Assembly: GCF_014202425.1 (NCBI RefSeq)
Contig: NZ_JACHGT010000002.1
Span: 186,001 to 250,000, forward strand
Length of the DNA stretch: 64,000 nucleotides
Direction: 5' to 3'
Origin: Phytomonospora endophytica
GTDB lineage: Bacteria > Actinomycetota > Actinomycetes > Mycobacteriales > Micromonosporaceae
Shown: positions 15,502 to 24,598 of the stretch, in pieces
Layout of the letters: each line of letters opens with the position of its first letter
Numbering within the stretch: the first letter of the stretch is position 1
Position numbers and translations under genes: made by a program
The notes under the pieces: model-generated
Databases searched by the model: none
What the model saw: only the letters and a program-made list of their open reading frames with translations
Told to the model about the DNA's origin: nothing

Positions 15502-16806
15502 TCAGTCGGTGAGGATCAGTTCCACCACCGGGACCTCGACGGCCGGCGCGACCGTCGGCAGCGACAGGGTGAGCGTGCCCTCCGGCAGGCCCTTCAGGTG
15601 GTTGTGGAAGGGGTTGGCGGGGTTGTACTCGACGCGCTTGACCTCGGAGTGGTCGTGCAGGAAGCGCGCGTAGGCGACCTTCCCGGCAAGGCCCGCCAGG
15701 TGCAGGTGCTTCATCGGCCACGACAGGATGTGCAGGTAGAGGCGGTTCCCGCGCTGCGTGTACCGGCAGTCGGCGGGCGGCACGAAGGAGCTGCGCCCGG
15801 CGCCGCGGATCGCCGGCTCATGCAGCCGCATCCACTCCCCCACGCCCGCGAGGGCGTCGCGGGCGCGCGGGTCGAACTCGCCCCGGCCGGTCGGGCCGAC
15901 GTTGAGCAGCATGTTGCCGCCCTTGGAGACGGTGTCGAGCAGCATCCGCACGAGCATGCCCGGCGGCTTCCAGTCGAGGTTGTCGCGGTCGTAACCCCAC
16001 GAGCCGTTGAGGGTCTGGCACGCCTCCCACGGGACGGCGCTGCCGGCGAACTCGTTCTCGTGCCCGGGCGGCTGGACCTGCTCGGGCGTGGTGAAGTCGG
16101 CCGTGTCGGGCCCCTGACCGATGCCGAGGCCGAGGCGGTTGTTGATGAGGATGTGCGGCTGAAGCTCCCGGCACATCGCCATCAGTTCGGCCGAGCGCCA
16201 CTCCTTCGGGCCTTTGGCGTTGAAACCGCGGCCCTCGTAGGAGAAGTCGAACCACATCAGGTCGATCCGGCCGTAGTTGGTGAGCAGCTCGCGGACCTGA
16301 CCGTGCAGGTAGTCGGCGTACGCGGTGACGTCGCGGCCCTCGGTGGCCTTGATGTAGTCGGCGTCGTCACGCTGCGGGTGGTACAGGTCGACCGGGAACT
16401 CGGGGTGATGCCAGTCGATGAGGGAGTAGTAGAACCCGACCTTGAAGCCGCGCGCCCGGAACGCCTCGACCATCGGGCCGATCAGGTCCCGGCCGTAGGG
16501 CGTGCTCGCGGCCTTGTAGTCGGTGAGCTCGCTGTCGAAGAGGCAGAAGCCGTCGTGGTGCTTGGTCGTGATGACGAAGTACCGCATCCCCGCGTTCCAC
16601 GCGTCCTCGGCCCACTTCACCGGGTCGTGGAGGTCGGGGTCGAAGTGCTCGAAGTACGGCTCGTACTGCTCCTCGGTCAGCTTCTCCCGCGCACGGACCC
16701 ACTCGTGGCGGGCCGCCGCGGCGTAGACGCCCCAGTGGACGAAGAGGCCGAAACGATCGGCGGTGAACCAGGCCGAGCGTTCTTCGAGAGAGGCGATCTC
16801 TGACAT
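15502..16806 (-). CDS. Alpha-L-fucosidase, GH29
   Basis: A 434-residue retaining glycosidase expected to release alpha-linked L-fucose from glycans. GH29 signatures are clear: FGLFVHWGVYAAAARHEW, GMRYFVITTKHHDGFCLFDS, GFKVGFYYSLIDWHH, and IDLMWFDFS with the catalytic nucleophile Asp at about D187; KGGNMLLNVGPTGRG follows. No signal peptide is seen, so the enzyme is probably cytoplasmic and acts on imported fucosylated oligosaccharides. It is the last gene of the ABC operon, 134 bases after the solute-binding gene. Control by the LacI-type operator at 20849 is inferred. Confidence 0.95.
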   Translation of the reverse strand: MSEIASLEERSAWFTADRFGLFVHWGVYAAAARHEWVRAREKLTEEQYEPYFEHFDPDLHDPVKWAEDAWNAGMRYFVITTKHHDGFCLFDSELTDYKAASTPYGRDLIGPMVEAFRARGFKVGFYYSLIDWHHPEFPVDLYHPQRDDADYIKATEGRDVTAYADYLHGQVRELLTNYGRIDLMWFDFSYEGRGFNAKGPKEWRSAELMAMCRELQPHILINNRLGLGIGQGPDTADFTTPEQVQPPGHENEFAGSAVPWEACQTLNGSWGYDRDNLDWKPPGMLVRMLLDTVSKGGNMLLNVGPTGRGEFDPRARDALAGVGEWMRLHEPAIRGAGRSSFVPPADCRYTQRGNRLYLHILSWPMKHLHLAGLAGKVAYARFLHDHSEVKRVEYNPANPFHNHLKGLPEGTLTLSLPTVAPAVEVPVVELILTD

Positions 16807-16940
16807 TGCCGGTTGCCCTCCAGTCGTGGTCCCCCGGAGGTGATCTTGCCGGACGGCGGCGGGCGGGGGAACCCGCCGCCGTCGGTCACGTCGGCGGCCC
16901 CGCGCGGGAACCCGGGAATCCGCGCGGGGCCGCCGTGGTC

Positions 16941-18572
16941 CTACTTCCCGGCGATGGCGTTCTCGTACTCGCCGCGGATCTTGTCGCCGCCTGCGGCGCG
17001 CCACTCGTCGAGGGCGGCGTCGATCGCCGAGACCTCGGCGCGGCCGTTGACGATGTCCTTGACCAGGTCGTTGAAGGGCTGCGCGATCTTCGTGCCGTCC
17101 CTGTCCTGGGTCTCGGAACGGAAACCGACCGTCGGGTCGGGCAGCGCGATCGGCAGCAGGCTCGACAGCGCCTGGTGGGCGTAGTCGGTGTACTGCTTGC
17201 CGCCGGTGGCGTTGTAGACCACGGGCGGGTTGGCCGCGAGCTTGTCCCACGGCACGGTGAGCTCGCGCGTGCCGAGGTCGCTGGGGACGGGGTTGCCGTC
17301 GGCGTCCTTGGTGAAGTGCGTGCCCTCGACGCCGTACTTCAGCAGCTCGTACTCCTCCGAACCGAAGGGCGCGGCGAGGAAGTCGGCGACGCGCAGGACC
17401 TCCTTCACCTTCTCCTTGTCGGCCTTCTTCACGAAGGTGTAGGCGAGCATGATGTTGTCCTGCCAGCACACTCCCTCGCCGCCGTCGTGACCGAAGGGGA
17501 TGAACGGGCGCGGGTCGTTGTCGGCGTGCTGCGCGCGCAGGTTCGTCCAGTGCCCGGCGTAGGCCGGCAGCCCGTCGTAGATCATCGCGACCTGCCCGGC
17601 GGTGAACGCGTTGCCGCGCTGCACGCCGGTGAAGCCCTCCGAGCCGGGGTAGAAAACACCGGCGTCGTGGAGCTTGCGGATGAAGGCGACGGCCTCCTTG
17701 TACTCCGGGGTCTCGCGGGCCGCGACGAGCTTGCCGCCGTCGAGCCGCCAGTTGTTCGGCACGCGGAACATGTGCGCGAACAGGGTCGTGCTGGCGAACT
17801 TGATCAGGGCGTAGCGGTCCTTGCCCGGGTCGGTGAGTTTCTTGGCGACCTCGAAGAACTCGTCGGCGTTCGCCGCGAGCCTCGTGTGGTCCTCGATACC
17901 CAGTTCCTTGAAGAAGCGCATGTTCACGAAGCCGCTGCCGCCGGTGATGTTCCGGCAGATCGGCAGCGCGTAGAGCTTGCCGCCGATGACGCAGTTCTGC
18001 CACGCCACCGTCGGGATCGCCGCGAGGTTCTTGAACTCGGCGACCTTGTCCCCGGCGAGGTACTCCCCGAGGTCGACGCAGGTCGCCTCGGCGAACTGCG
18101 GGACGTTGTTGAGCCCGGCGGAGTACAGGACCATGTCGGGCAGGTCGCCGCCGGCGACGGTGGTGTTGAACTTCGCGTCGTAGTCGCTGGCCGGGACGAT
18201 CGTCAGGTCGAGCGTGCCGCCGAGGCGCTTCTCGACCTCCGTCCAGGCACCGTTCTCGCCGCGCGGGGGCGGGATTGGCAGGAAGGTCATCGTCGTCGCC
18301 TTGACCGTCCCGCCCGCCAGGGGCGTGCCGGAAACGCTGCGCACCAGGCTCTTCGGGTAGGTGTAGTAGCCCGGCGGGACCTCGCCCGAGGCGGGCAGGT
18401 CCGGCGTCGGGCCGGCGAAGGGGATGTAGTTCGGCAGCGTGACGCCGGCGTTGGACGAGCCGCCACCGGCGTCGTCGCCGCCACCGCAGGCGGCGAGCAG
18501 GGGCGTGCCGAGCGCGCCGACGGCGGCGACGCCCAGTCCGGTGCGGAGCAGGTCGCGTCTACTTGCGGGCAT
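16941..18572 (-). CDS. ABC sugar/glycan-binding lipoprotein (family 1, LipO-like)
   Basis: A 543-residue extracellular solute-binding protein. The N-terminus has a twin-arginine-like ASRRDLLRTG and a lipobox LLAAC, so it is exported (perhaps by Tat) and lipidated. Its large size, the LGGTLDLTIVPASDYDAKFN segment and its position before LplB- and YtcP-type permeases place it among binding proteins for complex oligosaccharides rather than simple sugars. With the GH29 gene downstream, a fucosylated glycan is the likely ligand; that is inference. Confidence 0.9.
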   Translation of the reverse strand: MPASRRDLLRTGLGVAAVGALGTPLLAACGGGDDAGGGSSNAGVTLPNYIPFAGPTPDLPASGEVPPGYYTYPKSLVRSVSGTPLAGGTVKATTMTFLPIPPPRGENGAWTEVEKRLGGTLDLTIVPASDYDAKFNTTVAGGDLPDMVLYSAGLNNVPQFAEATCVDLGEYLAGDKVAEFKNLAAIPTVAWQNCVIGGKLYALPICRNITGGSGFVNMRFFKELGIEDHTRLAANADEFFEVAKKLTDPGKDRYALIKFASTTLFAHMFRVPNNWRLDGGKLVAARETPEYKEAVAFIRKLHDAGVFYPGSEGFTGVQRGNAFTAGQVAMIYDGLPAYAGHWTNLRAQHADNDPRPFIPFGHDGGEGVCWQDNIMLAYTFVKKADKEKVKEVLRVADFLAAPFGSEEYELLKYGVEGTHFTKDADGNPVPSDLGTRELTVPWDKLAANPPVVYNATGGKQYTDYAHQALSSLLPIALPDPTVGFRSETQDRDGTKIAQPFNDLVKDIVNGRAEVSAIDAALDEWRAAGGDKIRGEYENAIAGK

Positions 18573-18608
18573 GTCGGGTGTCTCCTTAGGACGGTGCGGG
18601 GCGGGGTG

Positions 18609-19505
18609 TCAGCCTTTGATGGCGCCGGAGAGGACGCCCTTGGTGAAGAAGCGCTGGAGGAAGGGGTAGACCAGCAGGATCGGGACGAGGGCGACGACCA
18701 CGACGGCCATCTGGATCGCCAGCTGCGGCGGGGGGACGTCGCCGGCGAAGGCCTCGCCCTGGGCCATGGGCTGGCCCTGGAGGACGTAGAGGCGCAGGAT
18801 GAGCGGGAGCGTCCACTTCTCGGTGTCGTCGAGGTAGAGGAGGGCGTTGAAGAACGCGTTCCAGTAGCCGACGGCGTAGAAGAGGGACACCACCGCGATC
18901 GGCGCCTTCGACAGGGGCAGGACGATGCGCAGCAGGATGCGCAGGTCCCCGGCACCGTCCACTTTGGCCGAGTCGAGCAGTTCGCTCGGCAGGCCCATGA
19001 AGAAGGACCGCAGGACGATGAAGTTGAAGGCGCTGATCAGGCCGGGCAGGATCAGCGCGGCGAAGGTGTTGTAGAGCCCGAGTTCCTTGACCAGCAGGAA
19101 GTTCGGGATGATGCCGGCGCCGAAGAGCATGCTGAACAGCGCGATCATCAGGATGAAGCGGCCGCCGGTCACGCCCCGCCGGGACAGCCCGTAGGCCATC
19201 ATCACGGTCGCGCAGACGCTGGCGACGGTGCCGATCGAGGCGACGAACAGGCTGTTGACGAGGGCGCGGGTGACGTCGCCGCCGGCGAAGATGACGCGGT
19301 AGGCGTCGAGGGTCGGGTCGGTCGGCCAGATGACGAGGCCGCCGTTGGCGACGATCTCGCGGTCGGTGGACAGGCTCGTAGCCACCACCGACACGAAGGG
19401 GTAGAGCACGGCCAGCACGATGAAGCCGAGCGCGAGTCCTTTGAGGGACAGGCCGTACCAGGTCGGCCGCTCCATCCAGGCGGGTCGCTTACTTGTCAGC
19501 GCCAC
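18609..19505 (-). CDS. Carbohydrate ABC transporter permease (YtcP-type, CUT1)
   Basis: A 298-residue inner-membrane permease with six hydrophobic segments. The EAA-loop region that contacts the ATPase is visible as SELLDSAKVDGAGDLRILLRIVLPLSKAPI. The GTG start at 19505, preceded by AAGGGA six bases away, is preferred over an ATG at 19520 that has no ribosome-binding site. It overlaps the end of the upstream permease gene by 17 bases. No nucleotide-binding subunit is encoded in the cluster, so a shared MsiK-type ATPase elsewhere is expected, as is normal for actinomycete CUT1 importers. Confidence 0.92.
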   Translation of the reverse strand: MALTSKRPAWMERPTWYGLSLKGLALGFIVLAVLYPFVSVVATSLSTDREIVANGGLVIWPTDPTLDAYRVIFAGGDVTRALVNSLFVASIGTVASVCATVMMAYGLSRRGVTGGRFILMIALFSMLFGAGIIPNFLLVKELGLYNTFAALILPGLISAFNFIVLRSFFMGLPSELLDSAKVDGAGDLRILLRIVLPLSKAPIAVVSLFYAVGYWNAFFNALLYLDDTEKWTLPLILRLYVLQGQPMAQGEAFAGDVPPPQLAIQMAVVVVALVPILLVYPFLQRFFTKGVLSGAIKG

Positions 19506-20472
19506 GGTAGATCCCTTCATGGCCGAAGAAGTGCGCCAGCTTGTTGGCGCCGAGGATCAGGGCGGTGCCGAAGATCGCCTTGACGATCCCGATGGCGGCC
19601 GACGGTCCCCACTCGCCGTTCTGGATGCCGTTGAAGTAGACGTAGGTGTCGAGTACCTCTCCGGCGGCGGCGCCGACGTTGTCGCGCTGGAGGATGAGCT
19701 GCTCGAAGCCGACCGACAGGATGTTGCCGAGGTTGAGGATGAGCAGCAGGATGATGATCGGCGTGATGCCGGGCAGGGTGACGTGCCACAGGCGGCGCCA
19801 GCGTGAGGCTCCGTCGACGGCCGCGGCCTCGTAGAGCTGTGGGTCGATCGACAGCAGCGCGGCGAGGAAGATGATCGTGCCCCAGCCCATGTCCTTCCAG
19901 ACGAGCTGGAGTGTCACCAGCCAGGGGAAGGCGTCGGGGTCGGTCATCATGTCGTAGCGCGGGAGGCCGATGGCGTCGAGGACGTTCGGCAGGAGCCCGG
20001 CGGCGCCGAGGAGCTGCTGGAAGATCGAGACGATGATGACCCAGCCGATGAAGTGCGGCAGGTAGACCACGCTCTGCACGAAGCGCCGGATCTTGCTGCT
20101 CAGCACGCTGTTCAGCAGTAGTGCGAGCGCGATCGGCGCGGGGAAGAAGAAGACGAGCTGGACGAGCGCGATGACCAGGGTGTTGGTGACCGCGCTCCAG
20201 AAGCGGGGGTCGGCGAAGGCGTCGGTGAAGTTCTCCAGGCCGATCCAGTCGCTGTCGAGGAAGCCGAGGTAGGGCTGGTAGTCCTGGAAGGCGACGATGT
20301 TGCCGAGCATCGGCAGGTAGTGGAAGACCAGGAAGTAGAGCAGACCGGGCGCGGCGAGCAGGATCATGACCTTGTCGCGCTTGAGGCGCTGGACGAGGGT
20401 GAGCTTGCGCCGGGGCCGGGGCTTGGGTTTCTCCTTGGCCGTCACGGCGGGGGTTTCGGTCTCGACGCTCAT
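19489..20472 (-). CDS. Carbohydrate ABC transporter permease (LplB-type, CUT1)
   Basis: A 327-residue permease with six membrane segments and a basic N-terminal tail (PKPRPRRKL). The first membrane segment has VMILLAAPGLLYFLVFHYLP; the EAA-like loop reads QLYEAAAVDGASRWRRLWHVTLP. The start at 20472 is preferred because GGGGGTG precedes it; an ATG at 20493 would add seven residues. It is the first gene of the leftward operon (permease, permease, binding protein, fucosidase). The promoter is about 380 bases upstream, where a symmetric LacI-type operator lies at 20849. Confidence 0.9.
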   Translation of the reverse strand: MSVETETPAVTAKEKPKPRPRRKLTLVQRLKRDKVMILLAAPGLLYFLVFHYLPMLGNIVAFQDYQPYLGFLDSDWIGLENFTDAFADPRFWSAVTNTLVIALVQLVFFFPAPIALALLLNSVLSSKIRRFVQSVVYLPHFIGWVIIVSIFQQLLGAAGLLPNVLDAIGLPRYDMMTDPDAFPWLVTLQLVWKDMGWGTIIFLAALLSIDPQLYEAAAVDGASRWRRLWHVTLPGITPIIILLLILNLGNILSVGFEQLILQRDNVGAAAGEVLDTYVYFNGIQNGEWGPSAAIGIVKAIFGTALILGANKLAHFFGHEGIYRGADK

Positions 20473-20848
20473 GCGCACACCCCCGAACGACATCCGGCCA
20501 CCGAGGGTGAACTCTGCCGCGTACGGTGCGGTGGCCGCTGAAGCCGCCCCTCAAGACGCACGGCGTCGAACCTCGTCATCGCATCTCCAGGTGAATCAAG
20601 GCGGCGGAAGCGGACGCCGTACGCGGCGGCAGGCGGGCCGAAGGCCCGGAGGCGAAACCGCCCGGCGGCGCCGGCCGCATCGCGAGCGAAGCGAGCCGAA
20701 CAAGCACAGGCTCTGGCCCCCATCTCGTCTCCTCCTCTGCCTCTCGTCTGCGCGGTCCCGGACCACACACGACCCCGAACCGTCCCTGACCACCACTGGT
20801 CTCGGCCCCGCGCGCCGTCCCAGACCACGCGCGGATGACCAGCAGTCT
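20473..20848 (-). other. Long untranslated leader of the ABC operon
   Basis: About 375 bases with no convincing gene separate the first permease from the operator/promoter at 20849-20873. It is GC-rich and holds short inverted stretches such as GGCGGAAGCGGACGCCG at about 20603. It could be a long 5' leader; I see no known riboswitch. Confidence 0.35.
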
Positions 20849-20862
20849 GGTAAGCGCTTACC
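20849..20862 (-). promoter_or_regulatory. LacI-type operator O1 of the ABC/fucosidase operon
   Basis: GGTAAGCGCTTACC is a perfect 14-base palindrome with the CG-centred AAGCGCTT core of LacI-family operators. On the minus strand it lies just downstream of a possible -35 box TTGACG (20868-20873), with a weak -10 candidate CAGACT at 20844-20849, so bound repressor would block initiation. Confidence 0.8.
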
Positions 20863-20918
20863 CTTCTCGTCAAGACCCAGACCGATATTTTTTCCTGTTG
20901 AGACACCGAGCCCAGCCG

Positions 20919-20947
20919 TTGACCATGACGGATTGAGCGCTTACGGT
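20919..20947 (+). promoter_or_regulatory. Promoter of the dehydrogenase-lacI operon, with operator O2 inside
   Basis: TTGACC (20919-20924) and TACGGT (20942-20947) are spaced by exactly 17 bases, a good vegetative-type promoter. A semi-palindromic operator TGAGCGCTTA (20934-20943) sits between the two boxes. The geometry implies direct repression by the LacI protein encoded downstream. Confidence 0.72.
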
Positions 20948-20956
20948 GGTCTCGCA

Positions 20957-20972
20957 TAGCAAGCGCTTACAT
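20957..20972 (+). promoter_or_regulatory. LacI-type operator O3
   Basis: TAGCAAGCGCTTACAT lies just downstream of the -10 box and 25 bases before the dehydrogenase start. The same 16 bases recur exactly at 23163-23178 before the M60 peptidase genes. Confidence 0.8.
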
Positions 20973-20997
20973 GATTTCGCGAAACTCTGGGGAGCCG

Positions 20998-21996
20998 ATG
21001 CCACGTCCACGTGCCCTGCTGGCGATGAGTCCGTCGCTGCCCGCGCAGTTGTTCGACGAGCGGCGGCGGGCGCGCCTTGAGCACCTGGTCGACCTCGTCC
21101 GGCCGGACGCGGTGGCCGCGCTCGACGCCTCCGCGGGCGACATCGCCGACGTGGAGGTCCTGATCACGGGCTGGAACGCGCCCCGGCTCACCGCCGAGGT
21201 TCTCGACCGGATGCCGAAACTGCGCGTCGTCGTCCACGCCGCCGGAACGGTCAAGACCTTCGTCACCGACGAGGTCTTCGCCCGCGACGTCCGCGTCACC
21301 TCGGTCGCCGACGCCAACGCCGTACCCGTCGCCGAGTACACCTTCGCGGCGATCCTGTTCGGCGCCAAACGCGCCAGGCCGCTCGCCGAGTGGTACCGGG
21401 CGCACCGCACGACCCGCGACGTCACCGGCGTCCACTGGCTGGGCACCTACGGCATCACCATCGGCGTCATCGGCGCCTCCCGCACCGGCCGCCGCGTCAT
21501 CGCGCTCCTCCAGAGCCTCGACGTGGCCGTCCAGGTCCACGACCCGTACTGCACGCCCGCCGAGGCCGCCGAACTCGGCGTGACCCTCGTCGAACTCGAC
21601 GACCTGCTGGCCACGAGCCACGTCGTCTCCGTCAACGCCCCCGCGACCCCCGAGACCCGGCACATGCTCGACGCCCGCCGCATCGCCCTCATGCGCGACG
21701 GCACGGTCCTGGTCAACACCGCCCGGGGATCCCTCATCGACCACGAGGCGCTGCTCCCGCACCTGGTGTCCGGCCGCCTCGACGCGGTCCTCGACGTCGC
21801 GACGCCCGAACCGCCGCCGTCCGACTCACCCCTCTACGACCTGCCGAACGTCCTGTTCACCCCGCACATCGCCGGCGCGCTCGGCAACGAGGTCGGCCGG
21901 CTCGGCCACGCCGCCGTCGACGAGCTGGCCGCCTACCTCGACGGCCGTCCCATGCCCGGCGAAGTGCTCGCCGAGCGCCTTCGCCACCTAGCATGA
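20998..21996 (+). CDS. D-isomer-specific 2-hydroxyacid dehydrogenase
   Basis: A 332-residue NAD(P)-dependent dehydrogenase reducing 2-keto acids to D-2-hydroxy acids, or the reverse. Signatures are LRVVVHAAGTVKTFV, the Rossmann segment ITIGVIGASRTGR, VLVNTARGSLIDHEAL with the substrate-binding Arg, and NVLFTPHIAGA with the catalytic His. The nucleotide loop is GxxGxxxxG rather than strict GxGxxG, which is unusual. The ATG at 20998 follows GGGGAG. It forms an operon with lacI (26-base gap) under operators O2/O3. A role in acid-sugar metabolism for the adjacent glycan locus is inferred; the substrate is unknown. Confidence 0.88.
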   Translation: MPRPRALLAMSPSLPAQLFDERRRARLEHLVDLVRPDAVAALDASAGDIADVEVLITGWNAPRLTAEVLDRMPKLRVVVHAAGTVKTFVTDEVFARDVRVTSVADANAVPVAEYTFAAILFGAKRARPLAEWYRAHRTTRDVTGVHWLGTYGITIGVIGASRTGRRVIALLQSLDVAVQVHDPYCTPAEAAELGVTLVELDDLLATSHVVSVNAPATPETRHMLDARRIALMRDGTVLVNTARGSLIDHEALLPHLVSGRLDAVLDVATPEPPPSDSPLYDLPNVLFTPHIAGALGNEVGRLGHAAVDELAAYLDGRPMPGEVLAERLRHLA

Positions 21997-22022
21997 GACG
22001 TCCCCACCCATAGGAGTGTCCG

Positions 22023-23087
22023 ATGGCCCGTCGCGCCACCATCGCCGACGTCGCCGCGCTGGCCAACGTGTCCAGCGCGACGGTGTCGCGCGCCCTGTCG
22101 GGGAACTACCCCGTCGCCGAGTCCACCCGGGCGCGCATCGAGGCGGCGGTGAGCGAGCTGGGCTACGTCGCCAACGCGCAGGCCCGCGCACTTGCGGGGA
22201 TCCCGACACGCACGGTCGGGATCATCATCCAGGAGATAGTCGACTCCTTCTACGCCTTCGTGGCGCGCGGCGTGGAGCAGGAGGCGGCGGCCTCCGGGCG
22301 GCTGTGCCTGGTGTGCTGCACCCACGGCGACCCGCGGCAGGAGCTGGCCTTCCTCGACCTGCTGCACGAGCAGCGCGCCGACGCGGTCATCCTGGTCGGC
22401 GGCTCGATCAGCGACAAGCGGCACGCGGGTGAGGTGATGGCGCGCGGGAAGTCCCTGCGCGACACCGGAAGCCTGCTCATCCACTGTGGACGGGCGACGC
22501 CGAGCGAGGACATCGCGGCCGTCGAGTACGACAACGGCGGCGGCGCCTTCGCGGCCACCGACCACCTGCTCACCAACGGCCACCGCCGGATCCTCTACCT
22601 CGGCGGCCCGAAGCGCTTCTCCACCAGCGTCGACCGCCTCGAAGGCTACAAACGGGCCCTGGCCAGCCGCGGCATCGAGGTCGACCCGGAGCTGATCCAG
22701 CTCGGCGCCCTCGGCCAGCGCTTCGGCTACGAGCGGCTCAAAGCGGTCCTCGCCGAAGGCAGGCTCGACTTCACCGCGATCTTCGCCGCCAACGACAACA
22801 CCGCCGTCGGCGCCTACCAGGCCCTCGACGAGGCCGGGCTGCGCATTCCCGAGGACGTCTCGGTCGTCGGCTACGACGACATCCCCGTCGCCGCGCTGCT
22901 GCGGCCGGCCCTGACGACCGTCAACATCCCGCTCGAAGAGATGGGCCGCCGCGCGGTCCGCCTCGCCGTCGCGCACGGCAACGAGTACGCCGACGCCTAC
23001 TCGGTCTCCTCCCACAACGTGCGCCTCGGAACGCATCTGGTGCTGCGCGATTCGGTCGCACCGGCCCGCAAGAAGCGACGCCAGTAA
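22023..23087 (+). CDS. LacI-family transcriptional repressor of the glycan locus
   Basis: A 354-residue regulator. The N-terminal helix-turn-helix and hinge are typical (IADVAALANVSSATVSRALSG, VAESTRARIEAAV, LGYVANAQARALAG). The rest is a periplasmic-binding-protein-like effector domain (VGIIIQEIVDSFYAF, AIFAANDNTAVGAYQAL, DVSVVGYDDIPVAALLRPALTT). It most likely represses its own operon, the divergent ABC/fucosidase operon and the M60 genes through the AAGCGCTT operators at 20849, 20934, 20957 and 23163. The effector would be a sugar released from the imported glycan. It is cotranscribed with the dehydrogenase. Confidence 0.93.
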   Translation: MARRATIADVAALANVSSATVSRALSGNYPVAESTRARIEAAVSELGYVANAQARALAGIPTRTVGIIIQEIVDSFYAFVARGVEQEAAASGRLCLVCCTHGDPRQELAFLDLLHEQRADAVILVGGSISDKRHAGEVMARGKSLRDTGSLLIHCGRATPSEDIAAVEYDNGGGAFAATDHLLTNGHRRILYLGGPKRFSTSVDRLEGYKRALASRGIEVDPELIQLGALGQRFGYERLKAVLAEGRLDFTAIFAANDNTAVGAYQALDEAGLRIPEDVSVVGYDDIPVAALLRPALTTVNIPLEEMGRRAVRLAVAHGNEYADAYSVSSHNVRLGTHLVLRDSVAPARKKRRQ

Positions 23088-23162
23088 GCCCGCAATTCCG
23101 GCATCGCCGTGACAAACGGTCATGGAAACACGTAGTAAACCGCCGATCATCTTGTGTTCGCG

Positions 23163-23178
23163 TAGCAAGCGCTTACAT
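23163..23178 (+). promoter_or_regulatory. LacI-type operator O4 before the M60 genes
   Basis: TAGCAAGCGCTTACAT, identical over 16 bases to O3, lies 35 bases before the first M60 start. A possible -35 TTGTGT lies about 15 bases upstream. It ties the two peptidase genes to the same repressor. Confidence 0.8.
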
Positions 23179-23212
23179 ACTTCCGGGCAACCGACGACCC
23201 TGGGAGCCCGAG

Positions 23213-24598
23213 ATGACCCTCGACCGCCGCCGCTTACTGCGCACCGGCCTCACCCTCACCACCGCCGGCGCCGCCGCGCTCGCCCTCGGCGCGACCGCCT
23301 CGGCAGCGCCGACCGGGCGCGTCCCCACCGACCCGCGGGTGACGCACCGCCTGCGCCTGCCCAACGCCACCCGCACGGCCACCGCCGTCGCCCGCCCGGC
23401 CGCCGAACCCGAGCGCCTGCGCCTCCAGAAGGCCCTCGGCTCAACGGATCTGCAGCCCACCGGCCTGTACCTGCCGCCCGGCACCGCCGTCGACGTGCGG
23501 GTCGCCAGCGGCCCGGCACCGACGCTGGTCGTCGGCGCTCCGGCGACACACCCCGACGCGGCCTACTCCACACCCCGGACCTACACCCTGGCCGCCGGGA
23601 CCACCACCGTCACCGACCCCGGCGGCGGCATGCTCTATCTGAAACTCACCGGTGACGGCGAACTCGCCGTCGTCCACTTCGGACCGTCCACGGTGCTCGC
23701 TCCGTACTTCCTGCTCGGGCAGACCTCGGAGACGACGTTCCAGCAGCAGCTCGACGAACGCGTCACGGCGCCGCTGGCCGAACTCGTGTCGCCGTACGCG
23801 ATCGTCACGGTGACGCGGGAATCCCTGCTGCGCTTCAGGTCCGAAGACCACGGCACCCTCATGGACACCTTCGAGGCGATCATCCGCTCGCACGCCGACG
23901 CCAGCGGCATGGACGCCACGGGACCGGTCCACGGTCGCGGCCCGGTGCCCTTCCACCTCGTCGAGTCGCCGCGGATGCCGCCCGGTGCGGGCGCCTACGC
24001 CACGCACGGCTTCACCGCCTACCCGGCGGGCTACATGGACCGGCTGATCTCCGTCGAAGGCCTGCACGACCGCGGCTGGGGCGTCTGGCACGAGCTGGGC
24101 CACCAGCACCAGCAGTTCCCCTACAAGCCCGGTGCCACCACGGAAGTCACCTGCAACATCTACGCCCTGGCGATCCAGCGCCGCTTCGGGCTCCCGTCGA
24201 ACCTGACGGTGCCGGACGCGACGGGCGCCGACGTCTACGACCAGGCCTTCGCCAAACTCGGTACCCCCGGGCTGGACTTCCTGTCGGCCTTCAACCTGAT
24301 GCAGAAACTCGCGCAGTACCAGCAGCTCACGCTCGCCTACGGTGAGGACTTCTGGCCGCGCGTGCACCGCCTCGTCCGCGCCGAGAAGCCCGACGGCGGC
24401 TCCTACGACGACAACGCGCTGCGCTTCCACCACCTCATGACCCTCACCAGCCGCGTCAGCGGCCACGACCTGCGCGGCTTCTACCGGACCTGGGGCATGA
24501 CCGTCGATCCGCGCACCGACGCCGCCCTCGACCCGCTCGCCCTGCCCGCACCGCCCGTCGACCCCGCCACCCTGCGCGAACCACGGAGGACCTCGTGA
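23213..24598 (+). CDS. Secreted M60-like (enhancin/mucinase) metallopeptidase 1
   Basis: A 461-residue zinc peptidase predicted to be exported: the N-terminus has DRRRLLRTG (twin-arginine-like) and an Ala-rich signal ending near ATASAA. The gluzincin site is HELGH at residues 293-297, followed by QHQQ, with a third-ligand candidate E311 in TEVTCN, matching HExxHx(8-28)E of M60-like enzymes. M60 peptidases cleave mucin-type glycoproteins. The gene lies 35 bases behind operator O4 and overlaps its paralogue by GTGA. It probably opens glycoprotein substrates outside the cell for the GH29/ABC system; that is inference. Confidence 0.88.
   Translation: MTLDRRRLLRTGLTLTTAGAAALALGATASAAPTGRVPTDPRVTHRLRLPNATRTATAVARPAAEPERLRLQKALGSTDLQPTGLYLPPGTAVDVRVASGPAPTLVVGAPATHPDAAYSTPRTYTLAAGTTTVTDPGGGMLYLKLTGDGELAVVHFGPSTVLAPYFLLGQTSETTFQQQLDERVTAPLAELVSPYAIVTVTRESLLRFRSEDHGTLMDTFEAIIRSHADASGMDATGPVHGRGPVPFHLVESPRMPPGAGAYATHGFTAYPAGYMDRLISVEGLHDRGWGVWHELGHQHQQFPYKPGATTEVTCNIYALAIQRRFGLPSNLTVPDATGADVYDQAFAKLGTPGLDFLSAFNLMQKLAQYQQLTLAYGEDFWPRVHRLVRAEKPDGGSYDDNALRFHHLMTLTSRVSGHDLRGFYRTWGMTVDPRTDAALDPLALPAPPVDPATLREPRRTS

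Noticed and set aside
16806-19583. 925-residue plus-strand frame across the ABC operon
   Set aside because: It runs antisense through three confident transporter genes and has no recognisable domain.
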